DNA from: Streptomyces sp. ERV7
Lineage (GTDB): Bacteria > Actinomycetota > Actinomycetes > Streptomycetales > Streptomycetaceae
Direction of reading: 5' to 3'
Length of the DNA: 64,000 bases
NCBI RefSeq assembly: GCF_001653515.1
Contig: NZ_LYOY01000051.1
Location: 950,001 to 1,014,000 of the forward strand
Under the pieces are notes generated by a model, which was given only the letters and a program-made list of their open reading frames with translations, did no database searches and was not told the origin of the DNA. Both the position numbers and the translations under genes were made by a program. This document shows positions 42,565 through 50,228 of the stretch, piece by piece. The stretch's first letter is position 1; each line of letters begins with the position of its first letter.

Positions 42565-44271
42565 TCATCCCTCCGGTGTACCGGAACCGTCGTCGCCCGT
42601 ACGGGACTTGGCGGCGCGGCGCAGCCGGTGGTGGCGGGCGGGACCCTGCTCGGTGAGCGCGTCGCCCACCATGGCCCGCACCGCGTCCCGCACCCCGTGC
42701 AGCGCGTGGCCGCGCGCGGGACCGGCGCCCGGGTCCTCGCGCAGCTCCTTCAGGAGCGCCCAGCACAGCCCGAGCATCACCAGGACGAACGGCAGCGCCA
42801 CCAGGATCGTCGCCGTCTGGAGCGACTTGAGGCCGCCCGCGACGAGCAGCACCGCCGCGACCGCCGCCATCAGGACGCCCCAGAGCACCACCAGCCAGGT
42901 CGGCGGATGCAGGGAGCCCCGGCTGGTCAGCGAGCCCATCACCAGCGAGGCCGAGTCGGCGCTGGTGATGAAGTACGTCATGACCAGGACCATCGCGAGA
43001 TACGAGGTGACCGTGCCGATCGGCAGCGCGTCCAGCATCGCGAAGAGCGAGGCCTCGGCGCCGTCCTTCACCTTGGCGGCCAGATCGGCCGTGCCCGTGG
43101 AGTCGAGGCGGATCGCGGTCCCGCCCATCACACAGAACCAGAGCACGGTCGCCCCGCTCGGCACCAGCAGTACGCCCACCAGGAACTCGCGGACGGTCCG
43201 GCCGCGCGAGATCCGTGCGATGAAGGTGCCGACGAACGGCGCCCAGGACAGCCACCACGCCCAGTAGAAGATCGTCCAGGCCCCCAGCCAGGTCCGGTCC
43301 GTGAACGCGCCGGTGCGGCTGGCCATGGGCAGCAGCTGGTGCAGATAGCCGCCGATGGACGCCGGGACGGTGTCCAGGACGTAGACGGTCGGCCCGAGCA
43401 GGAAGACGAAGAGCATCAGGGCGGCGGCCAGCACGATGTTGATCGTGGACAGCCACTTCACGCCCTTGTGCAGCCCGGAGAACGCCGACAGGACGAACGC
43501 CGCCGAGAGCGAGGCGATGATGATCAGCTGGGTGGTCGTGGAGTCCTCGACGTCCGCCGTGATGTTCAGGCCCTTGGCGACCTGGAGCGCGCCCAGGCCG
43601 AGGCTGGTCGCGGTGCCGAAGACGGTCGCGAAGACCGCCAGCAGGTCGATGCACCGGCCGGGCCAGCCGTCGGCGCGCCGGGCGCCGATCAGCGGGACGA
43701 ACGCGGCGGAGAGCCGGTTGCCGCGCGCCTTGCGGAAACCGGCGTACGCCAGGGCGAGGCCGGCCATGCCGTAGATCGCCCAGGGGGTGAGCGTCCAGTG
43801 GAAGAACGAGTACTCCAGGGCGGTGCGCGCCGCGTCGCCGGTCCGCGGCGCGGCGCCGCTCGCCGGCGGCGGGGCGAGGTAGTGCGTGAGCGGCTCGCCG
43901 ACCCCGTAGAACATCAGGCCGATGCCCATGCCCGCGCTGAACATCATCGCGATCCACGCGAGGTTGGTGAACTCGGGCTCGGAGTCGTCGGCGCCGAGCC
44001 GGATCCGCCCGTACCGGCTGATCGCGAGCACCACGCACAGGACGAGGAAGGCGTCGGCGGCGATCACGAACAGCCACGCGAAGTTGGCGAGCACCCAGGC
44101 CAGCGCGGTGGAGGAGGCGCTGTCGAAGGAGTGCTTGCCGAGCGCGGCCCAGGCGACCACGGCCACTACGGCGGCCACCCCGATCGCGACGACGGTGAGG
44201 TCGGGGGCCGGGTTCTCCGGGGCGTCGGGCGGGGCACCTGGGGCCGAATGATCGATCGAATCCGTGCTCAT
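42565..44271 (-). CDS. BCCT family betaine/choline/carnitine transporter
   Basis: 568 aa with about 12 membrane segments. The family signatures are present: MMFSAGMGIGLMFYGVGEP near the start, FFHWTLTPWAIYG, and the Trp-rich substrate region FYWAWWLSWAPFVGTFIARI followed by SRGRTVREF. It takes up a quaternary ammonium solute with sodium or protons. The cytosolic C-terminus is about 70 residues and basic, as in osmosensing members. Monocistronic; start ATG 44271. Confidence 0.95.
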   Translation of the reverse strand: MSTDSIDHSAPGAPPDAPENPAPDLTVVAIGVAAVVAVVAWAALGKHSFDSASSTALAWVLANFAWLFVIAADAFLVLCVVLAISRYGRIRLGADDSEPEFTNLAWIAMMFSAGMGIGLMFYGVGEPLTHYLAPPPASGAAPRTGDAARTALEYSFFHWTLTPWAIYGMAGLALAYAGFRKARGNRLSAAFVPLIGARRADGWPGRCIDLLAVFATVFGTATSLGLGALQVAKGLNITADVEDSTTTQLIIIASLSAAFVLSAFSGLHKGVKWLSTINIVLAAALMLFVFLLGPTVYVLDTVPASIGGYLHQLLPMASRTGAFTDRTWLGAWTIFYWAWWLSWAPFVGTFIARISRGRTVREFLVGVLLVPSGATVLWFCVMGGTAIRLDSTGTADLAAKVKDGAEASLFAMLDALPIGTVTSYLAMVLVMTYFITSADSASLVMGSLTSRGSLHPPTWLVVLWGVLMAAVAAVLLVAGGLKSLQTATILVALPFVLVMLGLCWALLKELREDPGAGPARGHALHGVRDAVRAMVGDALTEQGPARHHRLRRAAKSRTGDDGSGTPEG

Positions 44272-44414
44272 GGCGCCCCACTATGGTCCGCGATATGGAG
44301 GTTTCGTGGGGTGGCACGCCGTCCCGCCGTGCATGACACCTATGGGCAGGGGCGCGCGCGGCGGATAGGGTCGGAGCGGCGCGACTGCCTGTTCGATAGC
44401 AAGGGATTAGCAAG

Positions 44415-45569
44415 GTGACGGACGGAGCAGTTTTGGAAACCGCCCGCGTGCTGGTGGCGGCGGACAAGTTCAAGGGCTCGCTCACGGCCGTACAGGTCGC
44501 GGAGCGGGTGACGGCCGGGCTGCGGCGGGTCGTCCCCGGTCTGGCGGTGGAGACCCTGCCGGTCGCCGACGGCGGTGACGGCACGGTCGCGGCGGCGATC
44601 GCGGCCGGGTTCGACCGCCGCGAGGCCCGGGTCACCGGCCCGCTCGGCACCCCGGTCACCGCGGCCTTCGCGGTACGGGACGGGGTCGCCGTGGTGGAGA
44701 TGGCGGAGGCGTCCGGCCTCCAGCACCTCCCCCCGGGCGTCTTCGCCCCGCTGACCGCCACCACGTACGGCTCGGGCGAGCTGCTGCTGGCCGCGCTGGA
44801 CGCGGGGGCGCGGACCATCGTGTTCGGGGTGGGCGGCAGCGCCACCACGGACGGCGGCGCGGGCATGCTCTCCGCGCTCGGCGCGCGCTTCCTGGACGCG
44901 GCGGGCGAGCCCGTGGCACCGGGCGGCGGCCCCCTGGCGAGCCTGGCGACGGCGGACCTCTCCGGCCTCGACCCCCGTTTCGCCTCGGTCGGCCTGGTAC
45001 TGGCCAGCGACGTGGACAACCCGCTGACGGGGCCCAAGGGCGCGCCCGCGGTGTACGGCCCGCAGAAGGGCGCGACGCCCGAGGATGTGGCGACCCTGGA
45101 CGGGGCGCTCGGCCACTTCGCCAAGGTCCTGGAGACGTCCCTGGGCGCCTCGGCCGCCGAGGCGGCCCTCGCCCCGGGTGCGGGCGCGGCGGGCGGCATC
45201 GGCTACGGGGCGCTGGTGGCCCTGGGGGCGACCTTCCGTCCCGGTATCGAGGTCATGCTGGACGTCCTGGGCTTCGCCCCCGCCCTGGCCCGGGCCACGC
45301 TGGTGATCACCGGTGAGGGCTCGCTCGACGAGCAGACCCTGCACGGGAAGGCTCCGGCGGGTGTGGCGGCGGCGGCCCGGGCGGCCGGCATCGAGGTCGT
45401 CGCGGTCTGCGGCCGCCTGGCGCTGACGCCTCAGGCGCTGGGATCAGCCGGAATCAGCCGCGCGTACGCCCTGACGACACTGGAGCCGGACCCGTCCCGC
45501 TGTATGACCGAGGCGGGCCCGCTGCTGGAGCGCAGCGCGGAACAGATCGCCCGAGACTTCCTGGCCTGA
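44415..45569 (+). CDS. glxK: Glycerate kinase
   Basis: 384 aa; family-typical length (about 375-385). VLVAADKFKGSLTAVQVAE at the start, VADGGDGTVAAAIAAGF, GVGGSATTDGGAGMLSALG, LASDVDNPLTGPKGAPAVYG and PQKGAT mark the GckA/GlxK-type (class II of the GarK family) enzyme. It phosphorylates glycerate to 2- or 3-phosphoglycerate, the exit of the glyoxylate/glycerate route; the ethylmalonyl-CoA cluster 8 kb away produces glyoxylate, so the two may be metabolically linked. GTG 44415 with a weak ribosome-binding site. Confidence 0.94.
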   Translation: MTDGAVLETARVLVAADKFKGSLTAVQVAERVTAGLRRVVPGLAVETLPVADGGDGTVAAAIAAGFDRREARVTGPLGTPVTAAFAVRDGVAVVEMAEASGLQHLPPGVFAPLTATTYGSGELLLAALDAGARTIVFGVGGSATTDGGAGMLSALGARFLDAAGEPVAPGGGPLASLATADLSGLDPRFASVGLVLASDVDNPLTGPKGAPAVYGPQKGATPEDVATLDGALGHFAKVLETSLGASAAEAALAPGAGAAGGIGYGALVALGATFRPGIEVMLDVLGFAPALARATLVITGEGSLDEQTLHGKAPAGVAAAARAAGIEVVAVCGRLALTPQALGSAGISRAYALTTLEPDPSRCMTEAGPLLERSAEQIARDFLA

Positions 45570-45584
45570 CCTTCCGCCTGCGGC

Positions 45585-45780
45585 CCGCTCGCACGGTTCC
45601 CCGCGCCCCGGACTACCTGGGGGCGCAGGGAACCGCGCGCTCAGCCACGCACGGTCCGCGGTCGCAGAGGGGTTGTCGCTCGCCTGCGGACCGTGCTGGG
45701 TTGCTCGCACCTACAGGGCAAGAGGGGCGCGGGGAACCGCGCGACCAGCCACAGACGGCCCGCAGGTGACCGCCGCGCGC
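45585..45780. repeat. Dispersed GC-rich repeats, inverted copies
   Basis: Several copies of the family seen at 3488 and 32329: CGGTTCCCCGCGCCCC and, inverted, GGGGCGCGGGGAACCGCGCG, with GCGGACCGTG/CACGGTCCGC words. They fill the space between convergent glxK and pssA. No gene in this stretch. Confidence 0.7.
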
Positions 45781-45813
45781 AAGCGAAATCGCACCCCACC
45801 CCGCGCAAGCGAA

Positions 45814-45844
45814 AGGGCCCCGGACCGAAACGGTCCAGGGCCCT
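45814..45844 (-). terminator. Terminator of the pssA transcript
   Basis: AGGGCCC/GGGCCCT and GGACCG/CGGTCC pair around an AAA loop with one mismatch, 20 nt beyond the pssA stop. Confidence 0.7.
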
Positions 45845-45863
45845 CACACCGCGCCGCCAGGCG

Positions 45864-46715
45864 CTACGGCTGCGCCGCCCGCGCCTCACGGCGGTTGTCG
45901 CGAATCGAGTTCACCCGGCGAGCCGTGGCGAACAGCGGAATCACCGCACCCAGCACGACCTGCAGTACACAGCCCGTCTGGAGCAGCAGCTGACCGCCCG
46001 GCGCGTCGAACGCCCACGCCGCCAGCAGCCCCATCGCGCCCACGATCCAGCTGAGCATGGCCACCGCGAGGATGCCCCGCGGCTTCGGGTACTCGACCCG
46101 GCTGACCATCAGCCACGCCACCCCTATGACGGCGAGCAGCGTCGGCACGAACGGCAGCTCAAGCAGCACGATCGAGACGACGGTCAGCGCGCCGAAGGGG
46201 CTCGGCATGCCCTGGAACATGCCGTCCTTCATCGTCACGCACGAGAACCGCGCGAGTCTGAGCACCACCGCGAGCAGCACCGTGATCGCCGCCACGGCCG
46301 CGACGCGCTGGTGGGCGTCGTCGGCGACCATGCCGTACACGAGGACGAAGTACGCCGGGGCGAGCCCGAAGCTGATCAGGTCCGAGAGGTTGTCCAGCTC
46401 GGCGCCCATCGGCGAGCTCCGCAGCTTCCGCGCGACCAGGCCGTCGCAGAGGTCGAAGATCGCCGCGAGCAGCATCAGGATCACGGCGGTCGCGGCGGAG
46501 TGCCGCGCCATGCCGGTCTCGGCGCTGCCCGACAGGTGCGGGATGAGGATTCCGGTGGTGGTGAAGTACACCGCCATGAACCCGCAGGTCGCGTTGCCGA
46601 GCGTCAGGGTGTCCGCTATCGACAGCCGCAGGGAGAGGGGCATCTCCTCCGCGTCGTCGTCGGCGTCCGCGCCCGGCACCCAGTCGGTCTGGGTATCCGG
46701 ATCAATCACGGTCAA
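45864..46715 (-). CDS. pssA: CDP-diacylglycerol-serine O-phosphatidyltransferase
   Basis: 283 aa integral membrane enzyme with the CDP-alcohol phosphatidyltransferase signature D-G-x2-A-R-x7-G-x3-D-x3-D: Asp91, Gly92, Ala95, Arg96, Gly104, Asp108, Asp112. About 7-8 membrane helices. Makes phosphatidylserine from CDP-diacylglycerol and serine. GTG 46715 lies 14 nt inside the end of psd, so translation is coupled to the next enzyme of the pathway. Confidence 0.95.
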   Translation of the reverse strand: MTVIDPDTQTDWVPGADADDDAEEMPLSLRLSIADTLTLGNATCGFMAVYFTTTGILIPHLSGSAETGMARHSAATAVILMLLAAIFDLCDGLVARKLRSSPMGAELDNLSDLISFGLAPAYFVLVYGMVADDAHQRVAAVAAITVLLAVVLRLARFSCVTMKDGMFQGMPSPFGALTVVSIVLLELPFVPTLLAVIGVAWLMVSRVEYPKPRGILAVAMLSWIVGAMGLLAAWAFDAPGGQLLLQTGCVLQVVLGAVIPLFATARRVNSIRDNRREARAAQP

Positions 46716-47358
46716 TTCGAGTCACCCCCGCAGTGGTCTTCTGCCCGACCTCGACAGCGACCTCGACCCCCTCCGGCAGATAGATGTCGACGCGGGAGCC
46801 GAACCGGATGAGACCGATGCGCTCGCCCTGCTCCACCTTGGTGCCCTGGGGGATGTAGGGGACGATCCGCCGCGCCACCGCACCCGCGATCTGCACCATC
46901 TCGATGTCGCCGAGCTCGGTGTCGAAGTGCCAGACAACGCGCTCGTTGTTCTCGCTCTCCTTGTTGAACGCCGGAACGAATCCGCCGGGCACGTGCTCGA
47001 CGGACGTCACCGTGCCCGCCAGGGGCGCGCGGTTGACGTGGACGTTCAGCGGGCTCATGAAGATCGCGACGCGGGTGCGTCCGTCCTTCCACGGCATGAT
47101 GCTCTGCACCACACCGTCGGCGGGGGAGATGACCCGCCCGGTAGCGATCTCGCGCTCAGGGTCGCGGAAGAACCACAGCATGCCCGCCGCGAGCGCGGTG
47201 GCGGGCACGGCCACGGCCTTGGCGGCGCCGGAGCGGCGCGCGCGGGCGAGGCTGAGGGCTGCGGTGGCGACGGTCGGCAGAAGCCACGGCGATGCTCCGC
47301 GAGCAAGACGTCCCTGGAGGAAACCGTCGCGAGATGCAGAGGTTTGGCTGTGGGGCAT
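46702..47358 (-). CDS. psd: Phosphatidylserine decarboxylase proenzyme
   Basis: 218 aa, the short actinobacterial/archaeal-type Psd. ATG 47358 is 8 nt from GAAGG. An N-terminal membrane region (about 24-62) precedes WFFRDPEREI, PADGVVQSI, MSPLNVHVNRAP and the autocleavage site RFGSRVD, where Gly187-Ser188 should split to form the pyruvoyl group. It converts phosphatidylserine to phosphatidylethanolamine. Operon with pssA; transcribed in the same direction as the ccr operon, 185 nt downstream of it. Confidence 0.95.
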   Translation of the reverse strand: MPHSQTSASRDGFLQGRLARGASPWLLPTVATAALSLARARRSGAAKAVAVPATALAAGMLWFFRDPEREIATGRVISPADGVVQSIMPWKDGRTRVAIFMSPLNVHVNRAPLAGTVTSVEHVPGGFVPAFNKESENNERVVWHFDTELGDIEMVQIAGAVARRIVPYIPQGTKVEQGERIGLIRFGSRVDIYLPEGVEVAVEVGQKTTAGVTRIDRD

Positions 47359-47543
47359 GGATGACCTTCGTAGCGGATGATGCCGCGCTGGCAAGTGGGG
47401 GACGGCGGCTGGTTTACCAGCGATGCTATCGGTTGCGAGCCGCAACTGGGAAAGCCAGAAGCCGAGTCGGTCGGCCGGAACCCCTCAGAAAACGCCTACA
47501 GGGTGTGATCTACTTCGCGGCCGAACCGACTCAAAAGCGACAA

Positions 47544-48749
47544 TCAACCCTGGAATCGGTACTCTTCGAGAAGCCGACGCCCAATGATCATTTTTTGGAT
47601 CTCGGCGGTACCTTCACCGATGAGCAGCATCGGCGCCTCGCGGTACAGGCGCTCGATCTCGTACTCCTTCGAGAAGCCGTAGCCACCGTGGATACGGAAG
47701 GCGTCCTCCACGACCTCTTTGCAGTATTCGGAGGCGAGGTACTTCGCCATCCCTGCTTCAAGGTCGTTTCGTTCCCCGGAGTCCTTTTTGCGTGCTGCGT
47801 TGACCATCATCGCATGAGCAGCCTCGACCTTGGTAGCCATCTCGGCCAGCTTGAACTGAATCGCCTGGTGCTGGGCGATGGCCTTACCGAAAGTGTGACG
47901 TTGCTGGGCATACGAGACACCCAGCTCAAATGCACGCTGAGCGACACCGCAGCCACGCGCGGCGACGTTGACGCGGCCGACCTCGACGCCGTCCATCATT
48001 TGGTAAAACCCTCGGCCGGTGACCCCGCCGAGGACCCTATTGGCCGGAATGCGCAGTCCGTCCATGATGAGTTCGGTCGTGTCGACGCCCTTGTAACCCA
48101 TCTTGTCGATCTTGCCGGGGATGGTCAGGCCCGGTCGGACCTCACCGAAGCCGGGCTCCTTCTCCACCAGGAAGGTCGTCATCGACTTGTGGGGGGCGGT
48201 GCCCTCGGGGTGTCCTTCGTCACTCCGGCACAGAACGGCCACGAGTGATGACGTTCCGCCATTGGTCAGCCACATCTTCTGGCCGTTCAGGACGTACTCG
48301 TCGCCGTCCTTGACGCCCTTGGACGTGATCGCCGACACATCCGAGCCGAGCGCCGGCTCCGACATCGAGAACGCGCCGCGCACCTCGCCGAGCGCCATCC
48401 GGGGCAGGAAGGTGTCCTTCTGCTCCTGGGTGCCGTGCTGCTTGAGCATGTACGCCACGATGAAGTGCGTGTTGATGATGCCGGAGACCGACATCCAGCC
48501 GCGCGCGATCTCCTCGACGCAGAGCGCGTACGTCAGGAGCGACTCGCCCAGACCGCCGTACTCCTCGGGGATCATCAGCCCGAACAGGCCGAGCTCCTTG
48601 AGGCCTTCGACGATCTGCGTCGGGTACTCGTCCTTGTGCTCCAGCTGGGTCGCGACCGGGATGATCTCCTTGTCGACGAAGTCCCGGACGGTGGCCAGGA
48701 TTTCCTGCTGGACATCGGTCAGACCGGCGGTCTGCGCGAGACGGGCCAT
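47544..48749 (-). CDS. Acyl-CoA dehydrogenase, probable methylsuccinyl-CoA dehydrogenase
   Basis: 401 aa FAD enzyme: AFSMSEPALGSD, QKMWLTNG, the signature GRVNVAARGCGVAQRAFE, FGKAIAQHQAIQFKLAEMA, RIHGGYGFSKEYEIERLYR, and the catalytic Glu region LIGEGTAEIQKMIIGR. As the last gene of ccr-meaA-mcl-mch-acd it is the likely oxidant of (2S)-methylsuccinyl-CoA to mesaconyl-CoA; isobutyryl- or glutaryl-type activity is not excluded. The 3' two-thirds use many A/T-ending codons (GGT, CAA, AAA, ATT, CGA) while the 5' third has normal GC3. ATG 48749, 2 nt after the mch stop. Confidence 0.88.
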   Translation of the reverse strand: MARLAQTAGLTDVQQEILATVRDFVDKEIIPVATQLEHKDEYPTQIVEGLKELGLFGLMIPEEYGGLGESLLTYALCVEEIARGWMSVSGIINTHFIVAYMLKQHGTQEQKDTFLPRMALGEVRGAFSMSEPALGSDVSAITSKGVKDGDEYVLNGQKMWLTNGGTSSLVAVLCRSDEGHPEGTAPHKSMTTFLVEKEPGFGEVRPGLTIPGKIDKMGYKGVDTTELIMDGLRIPANRVLGGVTGRGFYQMMDGVEVGRVNVAARGCGVAQRAFELGVSYAQQRHTFGKAIAQHQAIQFKLAEMATKVEAAHAMMVNAARKKDSGERNDLEAGMAKYLASEYCKEVVEDAFRIHGGYGFSKEYEIERLYREAPMLLIGEGTAEIQKMIIGRRLLEEYRFQG

Positions 48750-48751
48750 GG

Positions 48752-49264
48752 CTACTTCTCCTGCTGCTTCGGCTGGGGGCGGCCGGGCTGCTCGCCGCCG
48801 CGCTCCTTGATGTACGTCTCGGTGGGGACCATCACCTTGCGGCGGAACACGCACACCAGCGTGCCGTCCTGCTTGTAGCCCTTGGTCTCGACGTAGACGA
48901 TCCCGCGGTCCGACTTGGACCTGGAGGGCGTCTTGTCGAGGACCGTGGTCTCGCCGTAGATCGTGTCGCCGTGGAAGGTCGGCGCCACGTGCTTGAGCGA
49001 CTCCACCTCCAGGTTGGCGATCGCCTTGCCGGACACGTCCGGCACGCTCATGCCGAGCAGCAGCGAGTAGATGTAGTTGCCCACGACGACGTTCTTGCCG
49101 AAGTCGGTCGTCTTCTCCGCGTAGTTGCTGTCCATGTGGAGCGGGTGGTGGTTCATGGTGAGCAGACAGAACAGGTGGTCGTCGTACTCGGTGACCGTCT
49201 TCCCGGGCCAGTGCTTGTACACGTCCCCGACGGTGAACTCTTCGTAGGTGCGGCCGAACTGCAT
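48752..49264 (-). CDS. mch: MaoC-family dehydratase, probable mesaconyl-CoA hydratase
   Basis: 170 aa hot-dog fold hydratase: FTVGDVYKHWPGKTVTEYD with the catalytic Asp and then His (HPLHMDSNYA), and a C-terminal strand set (VYVETKGYKQDGTLVCVFRR). Standing between mcl and acd in the ethylmalonyl-CoA operon, it should interconvert mesaconyl-CoA and beta-methylmalyl-CoA. ATG 49264, 4 nt after the mcl stop. Known Mch enzymes are longer (two hot-dog domains), so this single-domain form must act as a dimer. Confidence 0.87.
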   Translation of the reverse strand: MQFGRTYEEFTVGDVYKHWPGKTVTEYDDHLFCLLTMNHHPLHMDSNYAEKTTDFGKNVVVGNYIYSLLLGMSVPDVSGKAIANLEVESLKHVAPTFHGDTIYGETTVLDKTPSRSKSDRGIVYVETKGYKQDGTLVCVFRRKVMVPTETYIKERGGEQPGRPQPKQQEK

Positions 49265-49268
49265 GGTG

Positions 49269-50228
49269 TTACGCCTCCGGGATCTCGAACTTCGACGTGC
49301 GCTGCATACCGGCCGCCCGGCCCTTGCCCGAGATGACCAGCGCCATCTTGCGGCTGGCCTCGTCGATCATCTCGTCGCCGAGCATCGCCGAGCCCTTCTT
49401 GCCGCCGGCCTCGGAGGTGAAGTACTCGTACGCGTCGAGGATGAGCTCGGAGTGGTCGTAGTCCTCCTGGGAGGGCGAGAAGACCTCGTTGGCCGCCTCG
49501 ACCTGGCCGGGGTGCAGCACCCACTTGCCGTCGAAGCCGAGGGCGGCGGCGCGCTGGGCGACCGCCTTGTAGCCGTCGATGTTCTTGATCTGGAGGTAGG
49601 GGCCGTCGATCGCCTGGAGGTTGTTGGCGCGGGCGGCCATCAGGATCTTCATCAGGATGAAGTGGTACGCGTCCGCCGGGTAGCCGGGCGGCTGCTCACC
49701 GACCACCAGGGACTTCATGTTGATGGAGGCCATGAAGTCGGCCGGGCCGAAGATGATGGTCTCCACGCGCGGGGAGGCCTGCGCGATGGCGTTGACGTTG
49801 TTGAGGCCCTGGGCGTTCTCGATCTGCGCCTCGATGCCGATCTTGCCGACCTCGAAGCCCATCGTCTTCTCGATCTGGGTGAGCAGCAGGTCGAGCGCGA
49901 CGATCTGCTCGGCGCTCTGCACCTTCGGCAGCATGATGCAGTCGAGGTTGTGCCCCGCGCCCTCGACCACGGTCACGACATCGCGGTACGTCCACTCGGT
50001 CGTCCAGTCGTTGACCCGCACGACCCGGGTCTTGCCGGTCCAGTCGCCCTCGTTCAGGAACTTCACGATGGTGTGCCGGGCCTCCGGCTTGGCGAGCGGC
50101 GCACAGGCGTCCTCCAGGTCCAGGAAGACCTGGTCGGCGGGGAGGCCCTGCGCCTTCTCCAGGAAGCGCGGGTTCGAGCCCGGGACGGCGAGGCACGAAC
50201 GGCGCGGGCGGAGACGGTTGACGGTCAT
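49269..50228 (-). CDS. mcl: L-malyl-CoA/beta-methylmalyl-CoA lyase (HpcH/HpaI/CitE family)
   Basis: 319 aa TIM-barrel CoA-ester lyase: RRSCLAVPGSNPRFLEKAQ, DQVFLDLEDAC (Mg ligand Asp/Glu), VVRVNDW, IMLPKVQSAEQI, IGIEAQIENAQGL (Glu ligand), IIFGPADFMASI, and KWVLHPGQVEAANEVF. Cleaves beta-methylmalyl-CoA to propionyl-CoA and glyoxylate, and possibly malyl-CoA. ATG 50228 overlaps the meaA stop (ATGA), so it is tightly coupled. Confidence 0.93.
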   Translation of the reverse strand: MTVNRLRPRRSCLAVPGSNPRFLEKAQGLPADQVFLDLEDACAPLAKPEARHTIVKFLNEGDWTGKTRVVRVNDWTTEWTYRDVVTVVEGAGHNLDCIMLPKVQSAEQIVALDLLLTQIEKTMGFEVGKIGIEAQIENAQGLNNVNAIAQASPRVETIIFGPADFMASINMKSLVVGEQPPGYPADAYHFILMKILMAARANNLQAIDGPYLQIKNIDGYKAVAQRAAALGFDGKWVLHPGQVEAANEVFSPSQEDYDHSELILDAYEYFTSEAGGKKGSAMLGDEMIDEASRKMALVISGKGRAAGMQRTSKFEIPEA

